A DNA stretch of 64,000 nucleotides, taken from assembly GCA_963970005.1 (NCBI GenBank), contig CAXAMN010003069.1, positions 260,965-324,964 on the forward strand. The letters run 5' to 3'. This DNA comes from Durusdinium trenchii (lineage: Eukaryota; Sar; Dinophyceae; Suessiales; Symbiodiniaceae). The position numbers were made by a program, and so were the translations under genes. Positions 22,732 through 32,149 of this stretch are shown in pieces (the first letter of the stretch is position 1; each line of letters begins with the position of its first letter). The notes beneath the pieces are model-generated. The model made no database searches. It saw only the letters and a list, made by a program, of their open reading frames with translations, and was not told where the DNA came from.

Positions 22732-22844
22732 TGCCACCCTTCTCCTTTTCCGGGACCTTCTCCGTGTCCACGCGTAGTGCCCGGCGGATTGGTGGCTCCC
22801 TTCCTTTGAGCCCAAACCTTGAGCCACTATGTATGTATGCATGT

Positions 22845-22955
22845 ATTTATATATATATATATGTGGTGCCCCCACAATAACCAATCCCTCAAGCTATCCA
22901 AAATTAAGCCTTAAGATTCATTCCAAAATATGTATGTATATATATATATATACAC
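22845..22955. repeat. AT microsatellites
   Basis: TA runs at 22848-22861 and 22929-22951 flank the 5' side of the LINE insertion. Similar (TA)n tracts recur at 27247, 27678, 36231, 38872, 40170-40240, 50168, 53350, 57840 and 62070-62120. Confidence 0.95.
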
Positions 22956-23029
22956 AAAATACCGCAAATACCAGGAAAGGTAAGGAAAATGTAGTTTCTT
23001 GGCGGGGTACCATATGTAATATGGATAGG

Positions 23030-25049
23030 TCATAGGTCAGTATACATTTTGCCCCAACCACGCCTTCGTTTTCGGTGCAATGAGCTGCAACATGTAGGAT
23101 CTCTGGGCCTCAAATTTCCAGGCCAGAGAGCTGCCGTTGAGTCCAGCTGAGGCGAGTTGAGCTGAGCTTGGGGCTTTTCCGACTGAGCAGCACCTGTGAG
23201 CATTGCCGAAACTGCAACATCAAACAAACCTTCACAGAATCCAAACCTCTCAATAAAACCTTGCCTCATGATGCCTTAGGACCTTAGGATGCCTTGTCCT
23301 TTCATAGAAAAGGACTCAACTTCGCGTTTGTGCCCATGGAATCCGCTGCGTCTCGAGTCTTGCCATGGCACCTCTTCAAGTTGGTCACTTGTGGCAGTGT
23401 GCACCTCCAAGTGGATGCCGTCCGCCGCTACAATGGCCTGCCACAACTGATCTGCAAAAAAGGAAAAAAGGTTCTCGTTTCTTTGTGAGATGAAAAGCGT
23501 CTGCAGAAAAGCCTTAAATGCGTCCAATTGCAACATGTCGGATCGAAACTAGATTCCCCTCTGGACAAACAAACAATTCAGCAGAGAGTGACAAATTGTC
23601 TAGCCTCCCATTCTGCGCGAACGTTCAGTTCTCGAAGGCCCTTTACCAAAGGAGAAGCGTAACAGAAGCAAGCATGGAGCCCGCCATTCCTCAAGTGTCA
23701 CTTTCAAGCGCTCCAGCGCATCTCTCGCGGGTAGCACAAGAGCAACAAAACAGAAGCCTTCGATCTTTAAATTGTCTTCACTGTCTGTCACCAGAGTACA
23801 AAGTCTGCATTCAACTGCTAAGCTGCACTGATTCATTTTGTGGAAGCGGGGGCGCAAGTGGTGCGACAGCAAGTGTGGGTGGCTTCAGCATTGGCTCTGC
23901 GGTCACCTTGCAAATGCATCACAATTGCTTAAATTGTGATCTACCAAGCCAAATCGGACACATAGTGGTTCAGTTTGAAGTTAAGAACCATTCACGTGGC
24001 TGCTAAACTCAAGTCAGGTCACTTGCTGTGGCATACCCCGTGCTATGGGCTCCAGCGGAACCAAATTCTCCTTGAGGACGTCTGCTTCTGGCCTCTCAAA
24101 GATCCGGCACCGTGCAGCTGCAAAGGGAGTCTCCTGCAGGTCCACAGTGGCTTGGGTGGTTAAAAAAAGTTTAAAGACTATGCAAGCATCAAGTCACCAT
24201 GTTTGCCAAGAATGTCGGCAATGCTGCACAAACCATCTCCTCGCCGTCCGATGCATCAGTTGGAAGGTCTGCAATGACGGTCCAGCAAGCGTTTTCAGAC
24301 TCTGAGACATCCTGCAGAGATGCTGCACTGTGCAATAGCATAAAAGGTCATGGCGAAAGCCCTCAGCACCTGGCGTTTTGTTACACTAATCGGAGGAGTC
24401 CCATCTGTTCCCCCTGGTTTAGATGGCCCCAAAATGTAAGACCTGCGGCCAGACTGGATCCGAAAGCAGAAAACCAAAGAACCTTGTTTACTTCTCCTTT
24501 AGAGAAAAGCAGCTGGCAAGGCGACTACCAGTACTGTTCGGTTTCATCTTTGCTCGAAAATCGGTCCTTGAAACCTTGAAGTTGTCGTTCAATGTGCTGG
24601 CAAACTATCTGCTCTTCCAAGCCAGTTTCTCCCTCTGACTCCGTTGGTGGAAAAAAGGCCTCAAAGCAAGTCAGGCATCTTCTGCTACGTCAGGCGCTCC
24701 AATGGTCCAATGCCAATAGCTTCGACTCAAAGTTTCATCCAAGTGGCCCCTGAGTGGAAGACCTCTGTCTTTTCCTTCAAGGTGAACTGCTGGCCCCAGA
24801 AAAAGTGCTCTGATCAATTGGTGTCCCATTTAGCAGCAAAATACAATGATCCCCTTTGTGGCTCAAAAGGATAGGTTCTACCACACTTTGCGTCTAAGAA
24901 AAGGCAGATCGATGCTACAGTATGACGTTCTGCACAATGGTTGCCTAGATGTTGTTGGCATCCATGAATATGCTGACTCGTTTAAAACATCGAGGATGTC
25001 CTCGAACGGAGAAGGCTCTGGCGCTGGCTCAACATATGTCTCCTTGCAC
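23030..25049 (-). CDS. Multi-exon gene(s), hypothetical protein
   Basis: A series of short protein-like exons lies behind plausible CAG acceptors. They are 24948-25049 (CKETYVEPAPEPSPFEDILD), 24370-24443 (SYILGPSKPGGTDGTPPISV), 24189-24268 (LPTDASDGEEMVCAALPTF), 24013-24133 (ETPFAAARCRIFERPEADVL), 23816-23906 (VTAEPMLKPPTLAVAPLAPP), about 23690-23804 (LCTLVTDSEDNLKIEGFCF), about 23340-23451 (QLWQAIVAADGIHLEVHTA) and a terminal exon 23030-23215. All are in the same direction with introns of about 80-500 bp. No domain is recognised. They may belong to one gene or two; phases were not fully reconciled. A (CT)n tract (25125-25145) lies in the intron upstream. Confidence 0.5.
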
Positions 25050-25404
25050 CTCGGCAAACATGTGCTTATTGATCGAGAATTTGACCACCCGCATCCGCCT
25101 GCAGACCCTTTGCTCTGCTCCTCTGCTCCCTCTCTCTCTCTCTCTATCTCTACTAAGTCAGACAGGATTAAGCATGACGGCCAATCCTGGCGTGTACTCA
25201 TGTGGGAAATAGGTTAGCAGCTTGCTTCTTCACGGCCAAGCGTCTTTGAAGCCCGCCATTTATGGAGCCAGTCAAACCTGTGCGAATACAGGAACCGGAA
25301 CCCGAGTTTGGCCACGTCTAGAAATATGTGCGGGGTACATACCCCCACCATGACTCGCTTCATTGATTTACGGACACGATCTTGTTCATTGCCGCAGCCC
25401 CTTT

Positions 25405-25615
25405 GTCACTGAAGTTTCCCTAAAAATCTCGGAACAAAATGAATCGTGCGAGCGCTTCTTCAAGGAAGCTCCCCCCGCTCTCAGGCAGGGGGGAGCTTCC
25501 TTGAAGAAGCATGAGCTATCCTGCGTCCTAGGTAGTAGCTACCTAAGCTACTAGCTACCTACCTACTACTAGCTACCTAGCTATCTCTTCTATGGCCTAC
25601 CCCCTTTAAAAAAAA
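25405..25615 (-). mobile_element. Foldback (MITE-like) repeat, copy 2, with perfect 23-bp hairpin
   Basis: The arms 25454-25476 and 25488-25510 are perfectly complementary over 23 bp (GCTTCTTCAAGGAAGCTCCC start) around an 11-base loop. To the right lie GGACGCAGGATAGCT and a TAGCTACC-rich tract (reverse sense), to the left the AATCATTTGGTTCCTAGAT-like end. The module order is the reverse complement of copy 1 at 10431. Perfect arms suggest this is the youngest of the three copies. Confidence 0.8.
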
Positions 25616-25639
25616 GCTACACAAGGGTTCATTGATCAG

Positions 25640-26161
25640 GTTGATTGTGCAGCAGAACTCACTGTTGTGCAACTCAGGAACACTTCTGCTTCTTCCAGGT
25701 CCTCGTCGCAGTGAGCAGCAAAGTGTGCCTCCTGGCGTGTCATATTGAAAAACAATAACAGAAATCAAATGAATCAAGTGCTGTCGGCTTGTTTCTTGAG
25801 TCTATTTTCCTCTGCCTCTACCTAACTTTGAGGTGGAAGAAGCAAAGCATGGCTCTCTTGTCGCACCTTCTCTTTCTCTTCGTAGTAGATGCGCAGGGCA
25901 GACTCGTCACAGCACCTGGATGTGTGCGTACATGCGTACGGGTAGGTAGGTTAGGTTGGGTTAGGCTAGGCTAGTTTAGGTTAGATGGGTAGGTTCATCA
26001 GTTCAATCAACCTCTTTCAGCCCCATCCCTTCCAAAACCATTGCATTTTCTTCACCAGTCAAGGTACTTGTGGCCATCAACCCACGCAGCCTCTCCATCG
26101 GGGTGAGCCCAGCAGCCACACTCTAAGCAAACAAAGGGACCATCAAGATCATCTTCCTTAG
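25640..26161 (-). CDS. Two probable exons, hypothetical, one cysteine-rich
   Basis: Exon 26057-26161 follows TTCTAAG and reads EDDLDGPFVCLECGCWAHPD then GEAAWVDGHKYLDW and a stop; C-x2-C-x-C plus H could bind zinc. An alternative frame of the same bases (LTPMERLRGLMATSTLTGEE) is also open, so the frame is uncertain. Exon about 25640-25735 reads EAHFAAHCDEDLEEAEVFLS to a stop. No family recognised. The two exons both end in stops, so they are probably from different genes. Confidence 0.4.
25941..25992. repeat. Degenerate telomere-like GGTTAGG tract
   Basis: GTAGGTTAGGTTGGGTTAGG and following bases form about eight degenerate units of TTAGG/TTTAGG type. It is too short and too impure to be a telomere and is probably interstitial. 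Confidence 0.6.
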
Positions 26162-26169
26162 AAGAGCTG

Positions 26170-26358
26170 CAGATGTTATAGCTTTCACGATAGAATTGAA
26201 TAAACGATCACTCCGAGATTTATATGTTTAAACAATATTGAGTGACAGGAGCGCTCGTCAGTTCGTCATCTGCACAGCTTTCCTCACCCTCTCGTCCTCC
26301 TTGGGTGTAAAGTGTAAAGGCAAAGGCCCAAGAAGCATTTCTTTGAGACCCTTTACAG
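26170..26358. other. No gene recognised
   Basis: Mixed sequence with a short AT-rich part and no convincing exon on either strand. Confidence 0.3.
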
Positions 26359-26470
26359 ACAGCAAGAGCAAGAACGCTACTAGGGGCTCCTGGCCTTACT
26401 ACTAGGAGCCATGTTCGCTACTAGGAGCTCCTGGCATCGCTACTAGGAGCAAGGACGCTACTAGGGGCAC
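26359..26470. repeat. 112-bp CTACTAG minisatellite block, copy 1
   Basis: Begins ACAGCAAGAGCAAGAACGCT and ends CTACTAGGGGCAC. A copy of the same length with four mismatches lies at 34424-34535. The internal units are the CTAGTAGCGTCCTTGCTCC family in reverse sense. The sharp shared ends suggest the block was duplicated as one piece. Confidence 0.9.
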
Positions 26471-26898
26471 ATGCATGTCGTGTCTTCTTGTATGTCGTCA
26501 TGATGTCATCTTGGCGTGTGCTTCAAGAGCCCCGACACAGCATGTCCTTCACGCCCCAGCCATCGAGCCAGCGCATCATTGTGCAAAGTCTGAGGTGTTC
26601 CACACTGATTGACTGTGCAGCTCTACAGTGTGTTTCAGCAACCCAGCATTAGCCAACACACCATGATTCCCGTGTCAAAGCCTCACTTCAGGAAAAGGCT
26701 TGACAAACGCACCTGAATGAGGATACGCATCAGCTCTTGTCGAGGCACCGATTGTTGAAAGTAGCCTGGCAAAACGCTTTAGCAAATTCACAACAAGGGG
26801 AGGCACCTCCTATTCCCGCACTTAATATGTCTACCATTGGGAGCAAAACAAGTTGACATCTTTGGAGAAAATCTTGTTTGGGAGTCCACCGTGAGACC

Positions 26899-27237
26899 TC
26901 ACACCAAAGCCGAGGATTCATGTCGTCCAAACATTGCTTTCATGCTGCCACAGAGCCAAAGAAAGGAGCGGCAGAAGACCGTAGGCCTCTCCTGAAAGCT
27001 GGCAAAATCATGGAATGCTTGAAGTCCCTCTGCTGCATGGATCATAACAACTAGATCAAAACCACTGCGCAAGCATTCTCCAATCGCAAATATGTGTGCA
27101 AACGTCAACCACGTCCCACCTTGCCTCCAGCACTCGGTCTCCAACTCCTCCCATGGCAACTGCTCCCAGAACGCCAAGAGCTTCAGCCGCTCCTTCATCA
27201 TGGCTGGATCGATGCATGGCTCCTCAGCTATATACAT
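26899..27237 (-). CDS. Probable exons, hypothetical
   Basis: The minus frame reads EEPCIDPAMMKERLKLLAFW and EQLPWEELETECWRQG, then a good AG/GTGGG donor near 27120. A second segment (VVMIHAAEGLQAFHDFASFQ) follows beyond GCTTGCGCAG. The composition is strongly protein-like. No family recognised. The 26475-26898 stretch to the left shows no clear exon. Confidence 0.45.
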   Translation of the reverse strand: MYIAEEPCIDPAMMKERLKLLAFWEQLPWEELETECWRQGGTWLTFAHIFAIGECLRSGFDLVVMIHAAEGLQAFHDFASFQERPTVFCRSFLWLCGSMKAMFGRHESSALV

Positions 27238-27259
27238 CTACATCATGTAATATATATAT

Positions 27260-27877
27260 ATATACGTAATTACTCACATCACACATTCAAACGTGTTCAA
27301 CCTTGCTTAGTTCAAGCTTTTCAAATTATGCAACGCCCAGAATCGATCGGTAAACCCTTCTTGTGGCACAGCATTGTGAGATCTTCCAAAGTCCTCACGA
27401 TTTCAAATTTCAGACTGCAGCAAGAGGGGATCACCGAGCTTCCAACCCTCACAGATATTCTGCACAGGAGACACATTCAAAGGAAATGTACTTCGCCAGG
27501 ATTCAATGTCTCAAGTTCTTGAAAGTGCTCCAAGAGCGCATAGGCCCCCTCATCAATTTGGCGCAGCCCAGATGGTCGTCCCGGGAGAACGTTACACCAC
27601 AAGTGAGCATCTTGTGTCAACTGTGCCCTGCTTTCTACATTCACTGCCACTTGATTCGCAAAGGTGCTTTAGAAACTGTTATATATATATATATATATAT
27701 GCACGCGCACAGGAAATCTCTGAAATCTCCCTGTGACCTTTGAAAGCGGTTTCCGAGACTTGGATCTTCTGAAAAGACTTCGACCACTGATTCGACCACT
27801 GACCACCATGCATCAAGGTTCGCTACTAGTCACAATTTCTCTTGGTGTTTAGGAAAGATCCAAAATTTGTAGCGACG
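27260..27877. other. No gene recognised; AT tract and assembly gap edge
   Basis: Contains a (TA)n tract at 27678-27700 and a short CTACTAG fragment near 27820. Plus-strand frames are open (for example 27094-27522) but show no family or exon structure. The stretch ends at a 10-base run of N. Confidence 0.4.
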
Positions 27878-27887
27878 NNNNNNNNNN
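27878..27887. other. Assembly gap (10 N)
   Basis: Ten undetermined bases lie just beyond the 3' end of the DIRS-like element, so its left terminus may be incomplete. Confidence 1.
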
Positions 27888-28028
27888 CATTTATCTGCTC
27901 ACCTTGGAAGCCACAAGTACAGGCTCAAATCTCCCAACGTCGCACGTACCCCCAACGATGCTGATTCACCTGCGCGTCGCTAAATCCCCGGCCAAGAAAA
28001 TATATGGTATGAGAGAAAAAAACAGAAA

Positions 28029-29762
28029 CTACTCATCTTCCGGTTCATTAGCGACTTCACGCCAAAACACTCCTTCATCCAAGGCATCAGGGCTGACATA
28101 ATTCAAGAGAGCAGCACTTTTCCATTGGCCCATCTGCATGATAACATGCACAGGGCACCCTGACTTGGCCAGGGCAGTCGCCTTGCCTGCTCTGAAAGCC
28201 TTGAAACTAAATTGGTCAAACCCTGGGACTTGAAGCATATGGAGCAAATCTCTAAACCGTTTCAAAAACTGGCTGGCCGTGAAATCAAACAAAGGGTGGC
28301 CTGGCTCCAAGGACGATAGTCGGCCTAATAACCTATGCGATACGCACAAGATATCCGTTTCAGAACCATTGCACACGCATGGCCGAACCATCACTGAGCC
28401 TCCTGGCATGCGCTTCCGCTTCTTTAAGCGCAAGTGGCAAACAAGCTGGGCATCCACCCAAATTGCCGAACGCCGGCCCGGTGGGAGCAAAGATTGATCA
28501 GTTAAATCGCCAAACTGCAGCGGCGCCGCTTCAGACTGGACCCTGAGCAGAAATTGCCACGCCAGCAAAAATAAATCACCATCCCTCTGAAAAGCAGGCA
28601 GCGCGTCACAAAGCTTCAGCAGTCGAACCATGATATCTGGCGTCATCAGGCGCACGTGCTTGAGGACGTGCTGAGATCTGACTTGCTCGGCTTTTTTCAA
28701 TCCTTGCAACGCCAAATTCACTTCATGCGTACGCCATGCCAACGAATGACCATGGTACTTGCAAGCCCAAGCAACATAGCCCACATAGTTTTTAGCAGTG
28801 CCTGCTGAAGAGAACAAGGCAATGAACTTTAGCACATCGGATGGACAGCGTGGCGGAAGAGTTTCTTCCGCGTTGTATCCCAAAAAGCAAACCGCAAAGT
28901 GGTGCCAGGCCTTGAGGCCTGAAGCAACCGACGGCCCGCTACCCTGCTGGGAGCACAGCTTCAAGGTTTCTGCTTTGTCTTGCAGCGCCGTTAGCACTTC
29001 CGCCGTGTCAGCGCTGGACAATTGCTTCGTGGCCAGCTGAGGGCCCCTTGCTGCAGGTTGAGACATCGACTCGGCGCAGCTCTCAGCGGCATTTTGGCTA
29101 CCCTTCACCATGCTGGCTGCGTGTTCTGCGGACGAGGCTTGAGGCCTGTCAGCGTCCAGTTGCGAAGCCAGTCTTTTGCGGCGGGCCTGAGCAGCTTGGC
29201 ACGCAGACTTCAGCGCTGTTTGCAACAAGCATTTGACCTTTTCATCTGCTGAAAACTTCAACACATCAGCGTTTTGCAAGCCGTCTAAATGTTCCGGACA
29301 CCAAAAACCCCTGCCGACCAGTTGAAGCGCACCTTGATGATGCCAAATTGCTGGCTGAACATGCTTGTCAACTGAAGCCAACCACGCCGCCATGTCTTCG
29401 ACTTTGGCTTTGAACTCAAGGGCCTTGAGGCCGCCCATCGGGTGCCGAGCCCGACTCGAACCACCAGGAAGAGGAAGGCCATGCCACTTCTTTAATAAGG
29501 CTTCTCGACGCGCTTGCAGCGGTTCACTTTGGCCAAACCAGATATCTTTGGCATTGAGCAAAACCGCAGCCCCGGAGGCTAAAACATCATCTTTGTCCAG
29601 TTGTAAGCCCTCAGCCGCGCGCAGAGAAGAGACCAGAGCCTTGTCATCTCGGATTGTGAAAGAGTGCAATACGTGAGCGACCCACTGCGAGGCTTGCAAA
29701 TAGCTAGGCTTCGCTGACAAGGTCACTTTCTCCACGCTGCGCTTGCGAAGCTCTTGGGCCAT
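28029..29762 (-). CDS. Tyrosine recombinase of DIRS-like element
   Basis: This integrase-like recombinase inserts the circular cDNA of DIRS-type elements. Start chosen at the ATG at 29762 (MAQELRKRSVEKV); an upstream in-frame start at 29801 is possible. About 577 residues. The C-terminal half holds the catalytic arginine (LLAWQFLLRVQSEAAPLQFG), the second-arginine box in the form FKAFRAGKATALA (lysine-for-histidine variant), and GQWKSAALLNYVSPD with W and the nucleophile tyrosine. The N-terminal half is alanine- and lysine-rich without a known domain. Fully open, so possibly functional. It follows the RNase H frame after about 210 bp in another frame. Confidence 0.85.
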   Translation of the reverse strand: MAQELRKRSVEKVTLSAKPSYLQASQWVAHVLHSFTIRDDKALVSSLRAAEGLQLDKDDVLASGAAVLLNAKDIWFGQSEPLQARREALLKKWHGLPLPGGSSRARHPMGGLKALEFKAKVEDMAAWLASVDKHVQPAIWHHQGALQLVGRGFWCPEHLDGLQNADVLKFSADEKVKCLLQTALKSACQAAQARRKRLASQLDADRPQASSAEHAASMVKGSQNAAESCAESMSQPAARGPQLATKQLSSADTAEVLTALQDKAETLKLCSQQGSGPSVASGLKAWHHFAVCFLGYNAEETLPPRCPSDVLKFIALFSSAGTAKNYVGYVAWACKYHGHSLAWRTHEVNLALQGLKKAEQVRSQHVLKHVRLMTPDIMVRLLKLCDALPAFQRDGDLFLLAWQFLLRVQSEAAPLQFGDLTDQSLLPPGRRSAIWVDAQLVCHLRLKKRKRMPGGSVMVRPCVCNGSETDILCVSHRLLGRLSSLEPGHPLFDFTASQFLKRFRDLLHMLQVPGFDQFSFKAFRAGKATALAKSGCPVHVIMQMGQWKSAALLNYVSPDALDEGVFWREVANEPEDE

Positions 29763-29974
29763 CAATGGACCTGCAGCAGAACAGGGAATGAAAAGCAGCA
29801 CTGGCTTAAAGTCCCTTACGGTACACTACTCAAGAGGCATGTAGTGGACATGGCGCTCAAATTCTGTCATCGAGAAGCACGCACAAACCAATAGCACAGG
29901 TGGCCCCCAGCGTGGGCTTTGTAACAAAAGGCATGCGGCGCAGGCAAAGACCGCTTTTTGTTTCTTCCCTCTTG

Positions 29975-30790
29975 TTATCCAGCGTAACTCCACATCTGCT
30001 GAACCCAAGGGGGTAAAATTGGGGGAACCCAGGTGGCCTTCAATTGTCCTAAAAGGTCAAACTGCTCTCTCGTGGGCCCGTCTGCAATGTTTGCTGCAGA
30101 TTCAACCCTTCCGCAATGCAAGTCAATTTGCCCATAGGCTAGTTCAAGCCAGAGTTTCCCTATACAAGCGAAGGACTCAGGACCTCCACCCCCACCCTTG
30201 GTCAGAGCATGCAAAACGCCATCATTATCAACAAAAGCGAGCCACAAGGCCCCTTGGAGCAAATGTTCAAAGGTGCCCCAAACGAGGATGATGCCTAACA
30301 GTTCCTGGAAACCAATTTGGTGATCCCCCCTGTCAAGCAACAATTTCAAAATTTCCGAGGGCGTCTGCAACCTGGTCCAAAAGAAATTTCCGGCAACACA
30401 AATTACTGCTGCAACCCAGGTGGATTCCCCGGCAGCATCGGACCAGGAGACAACACAAGGCCTGTCATTACTACACCCCCGTCGCACGGACAAGGGCGGT
30501 CGCTGTAAGTAGCGAATGAACCATTCTGCCGACCGGCGAAGCCAGGGGGACACAACATGACCAGGTAAGGGGGCATGCGCTTGCGCGTAAAATGGCTTAA
30601 TGTAAGCGCGCCCCACCCGGTTCCCGCTGACAGTTACAGCAAACGACAACCGCCCTGCCAGTTTTGACGCCTGCCCTGGTTCTAGCAAAGCAGTGTCTAA
30701 CACAGTTTGTAACAGTTGCGCATATTTGGCGGCTTTTGACGGGTCAACGCGCGTGTGCAAAGACCTACCCCGGAAGTCAACCCTACACTA
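29975..30790 (-). CDS. RT thumb and RNase H of DIRS-like element
   Basis: The frame continues from the RT after a TAG at 30788-30790 and runs to 29975. It begins HTRVDPSKAAKYAQLLQ, then LAGRLSFAVTVSGNRVGRA (RT connection). The RNase H catalytic set follows: VVSWSDAAGESTW (D), QELLGIILVWGTF (E), LAFVDNDGVLHAL (D) and ANIADGPTREQFD (D). It degrades the RNA template during reverse transcription. It shares one frame with the RT (30881-32128). Between the two lie 30 sense codons (LLTVLAGLLGFPTDPDKDS and on) bounded by TAG codons at 30881 and 30788. Confidence 0.8.
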
Positions 30791-30880
30791 GGACCCTAAG
30801 ACAACCATGCTTTCAGCATTGTCGCTATCTTTGTCAGGATCAGTAGGGAAACCGAGCAGGCCAGCCAACACAGTGAGCAA

Positions 30881-32149
30881 CTACCCACCTGTGTAAACAA
30901 CGCCAAGTTTGCTTGCACCGAAAAAATCATCTACATATCGTGCGACAGGTGCTTTGAAAATTCTTAGGACCAGGGTACGGAGCATATGGCCCACCCTGTG
31001 CCAGGCATACACGGCGGAAACAGTCCCAAAAGGCATCCCCTTGTGCTGGGCAGTCCACAGAACACCCTGGTCGATCCACACAGACCATGAAAATTCCAAA
31101 TGACTAGAGCGGATGGGAACCCGGCGGAAAGCTTTTGACACATCCCGCTTCCACATGTGCACGTTGCTGTCCTGGTTGAAAAAATTAAAAACAATTGCAG
31201 CCAACGTGTCCAACGTGTCATGTTGGATTTTGTCGCATGGACGGGTGGCCAAGTTGACTCCGCTTTCAGACTCGTGGTCTACGACCCGCGTTCTCCAGCC
31301 CTTCGCCCTTAGCTCCCTGACTGGTATCCGCCTTGTTAAAGTGACACTTTCAACATCGCTAGGCGTCAAAAGCCTGGGAACGGTCACGGCACCCAACAAG
31401 GAATCGTCATGCACTTGCGGGGAAATGTTGTCGCAAAAAGGCAACTCTTTTACTGCAGCAAGAACTTTCTGATTCAACTCAACCCTGTTCTGGCGCAGCT
31501 GCTGTACGGTCATTCCTGCCTTGAAGACCTCTGATTTGCTGCTACCTTCGCAAGGAGGCAGCTCGCCCACCAACGGAAATCCAAACTGCAGGTCGCGCAA
31601 GAAGCTGCCTGCTTCTACTCCAGCCATTGCGAGCAAGCAGCGCCACAAGGGGCCATGGATGCGACTGGTTAACAGTTGCACTTCAGCCGGGGAACCTTGG
31701 GTCCATTCCACCCTTTCAGCTTGGAGTTGATCCACGGCCTGCAAGACTTTTTGCAGCTGCTGCTGACGAAAATTGTGAATGTCTTCAACCGTGTGGGCAC
31801 ATTCAAAATTTATGGCTTCTTGCAAATCAGAATCTAACACTTGGAGTGAGCCAGCAGGATGCTTTAGAGCCAACGAAAATTCAACATGTTGCAACGGACT
31901 GAGCCCAACCGGCGCGCCCAAGCCATGGGGGACCAAAAACCTAGATGAAACCTGGGGCCCTTCCACAGCACGTTGGGCAAGGCCATGTAAGCTGGGCAAT
32001 TCAGCGTGTGCAACACCTACCTGGCTCTTAGCTGGCAGCTCTGTTTCTCTTGGCAAATCGAAACGGCTTGAAACAGACAGGTCGCAGTGTGGTGAAATTG
32101 CGTCGGTTGCAAACTGCTGCAGCTGCACTGGTCGCTCTGCAGGCTCATG
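30881..32149 (-). CDS. Reverse transcriptase of DIRS-like element
   Basis: Contains an N-terminal linker of about 250 residues, then RT motifs: HMWKRDVSKAFRRVPI (first catalytic aspartate), QHKGMPFGTVSAVYAW, and ARYVDDFFGASKLG (YVDD). A TAG at 30881 interrupts GVVYTGG/LLTVLAG, which reads as continuous RT sequence, so the stop is a point lesion or a recoding site. The frame is also continuous with the upstream gag frame, separated only by a TGA at 32150-32152. Confidence 0.85.
   Translation of the reverse strand, partial: HEPAERPVQLQQFATDAISPHCDLSVSSRFDLPRETELPAKSQVGVAHAELPSLHGLAQRAVEGPQVSSRFLVPHGLGAPVGLSPLQHVEFSLALKHPAGSLQVLDSDLQEAINFECAHTVEDIHNFRQQQLQKVLQAVDQLQAERVEWTQGSPAEVQLLTSRIHGPLWRCLLAMAGVEAGSFLRDLQFGFPLVGELPPCEGSSKSEVFKAGMTVQQLRQNRVELNQKVLAAVKELPFCDNISPQVHDDSLLGAVTVPRLLTPSDVESVTLTRRIPVRELRAKGWRTRVVDHESESGVNLATRPCDKIQHDTLDTLAAIVFNFFNQDSNVHMWKRDVSKAFRRVPIRSSHLEFSWSVWIDQGVLWTAQHKGMPFGTVSAVYAWHRVGHMLRTLVLRIFKAPVARYVDDFFGASKLGVVYTGG

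Larger units (their letters stand above)
20170..22838 (-). mobile_element. LINE-like retrotransposon copy with 14-bp target-site duplication and internal deletion
   Basis: The 14-mer CACTATGTATGTAT is present at 20170-20183 and again at 22825-22838. On the minus strand the element starts at 22824 and ends in a short A run (plus-strand T at 20184-20189) directly against the 3' copy, as expected for target-primed insertion. It carries ORF1 (22731-21895) and the ends of ORF2 but no endonuclease or RT core. Its 5' terminal bases GGCTCAAG (minus strand), shortly followed by TTTGGGCTCAAAG, match the 3' end of the dinoflagellate spliced leader. The element was therefore probably copied from a trans-spliced mRNA. 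At about 2.64 kb it is far shorter than an autonomous LINE. Confidence 0.85.
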
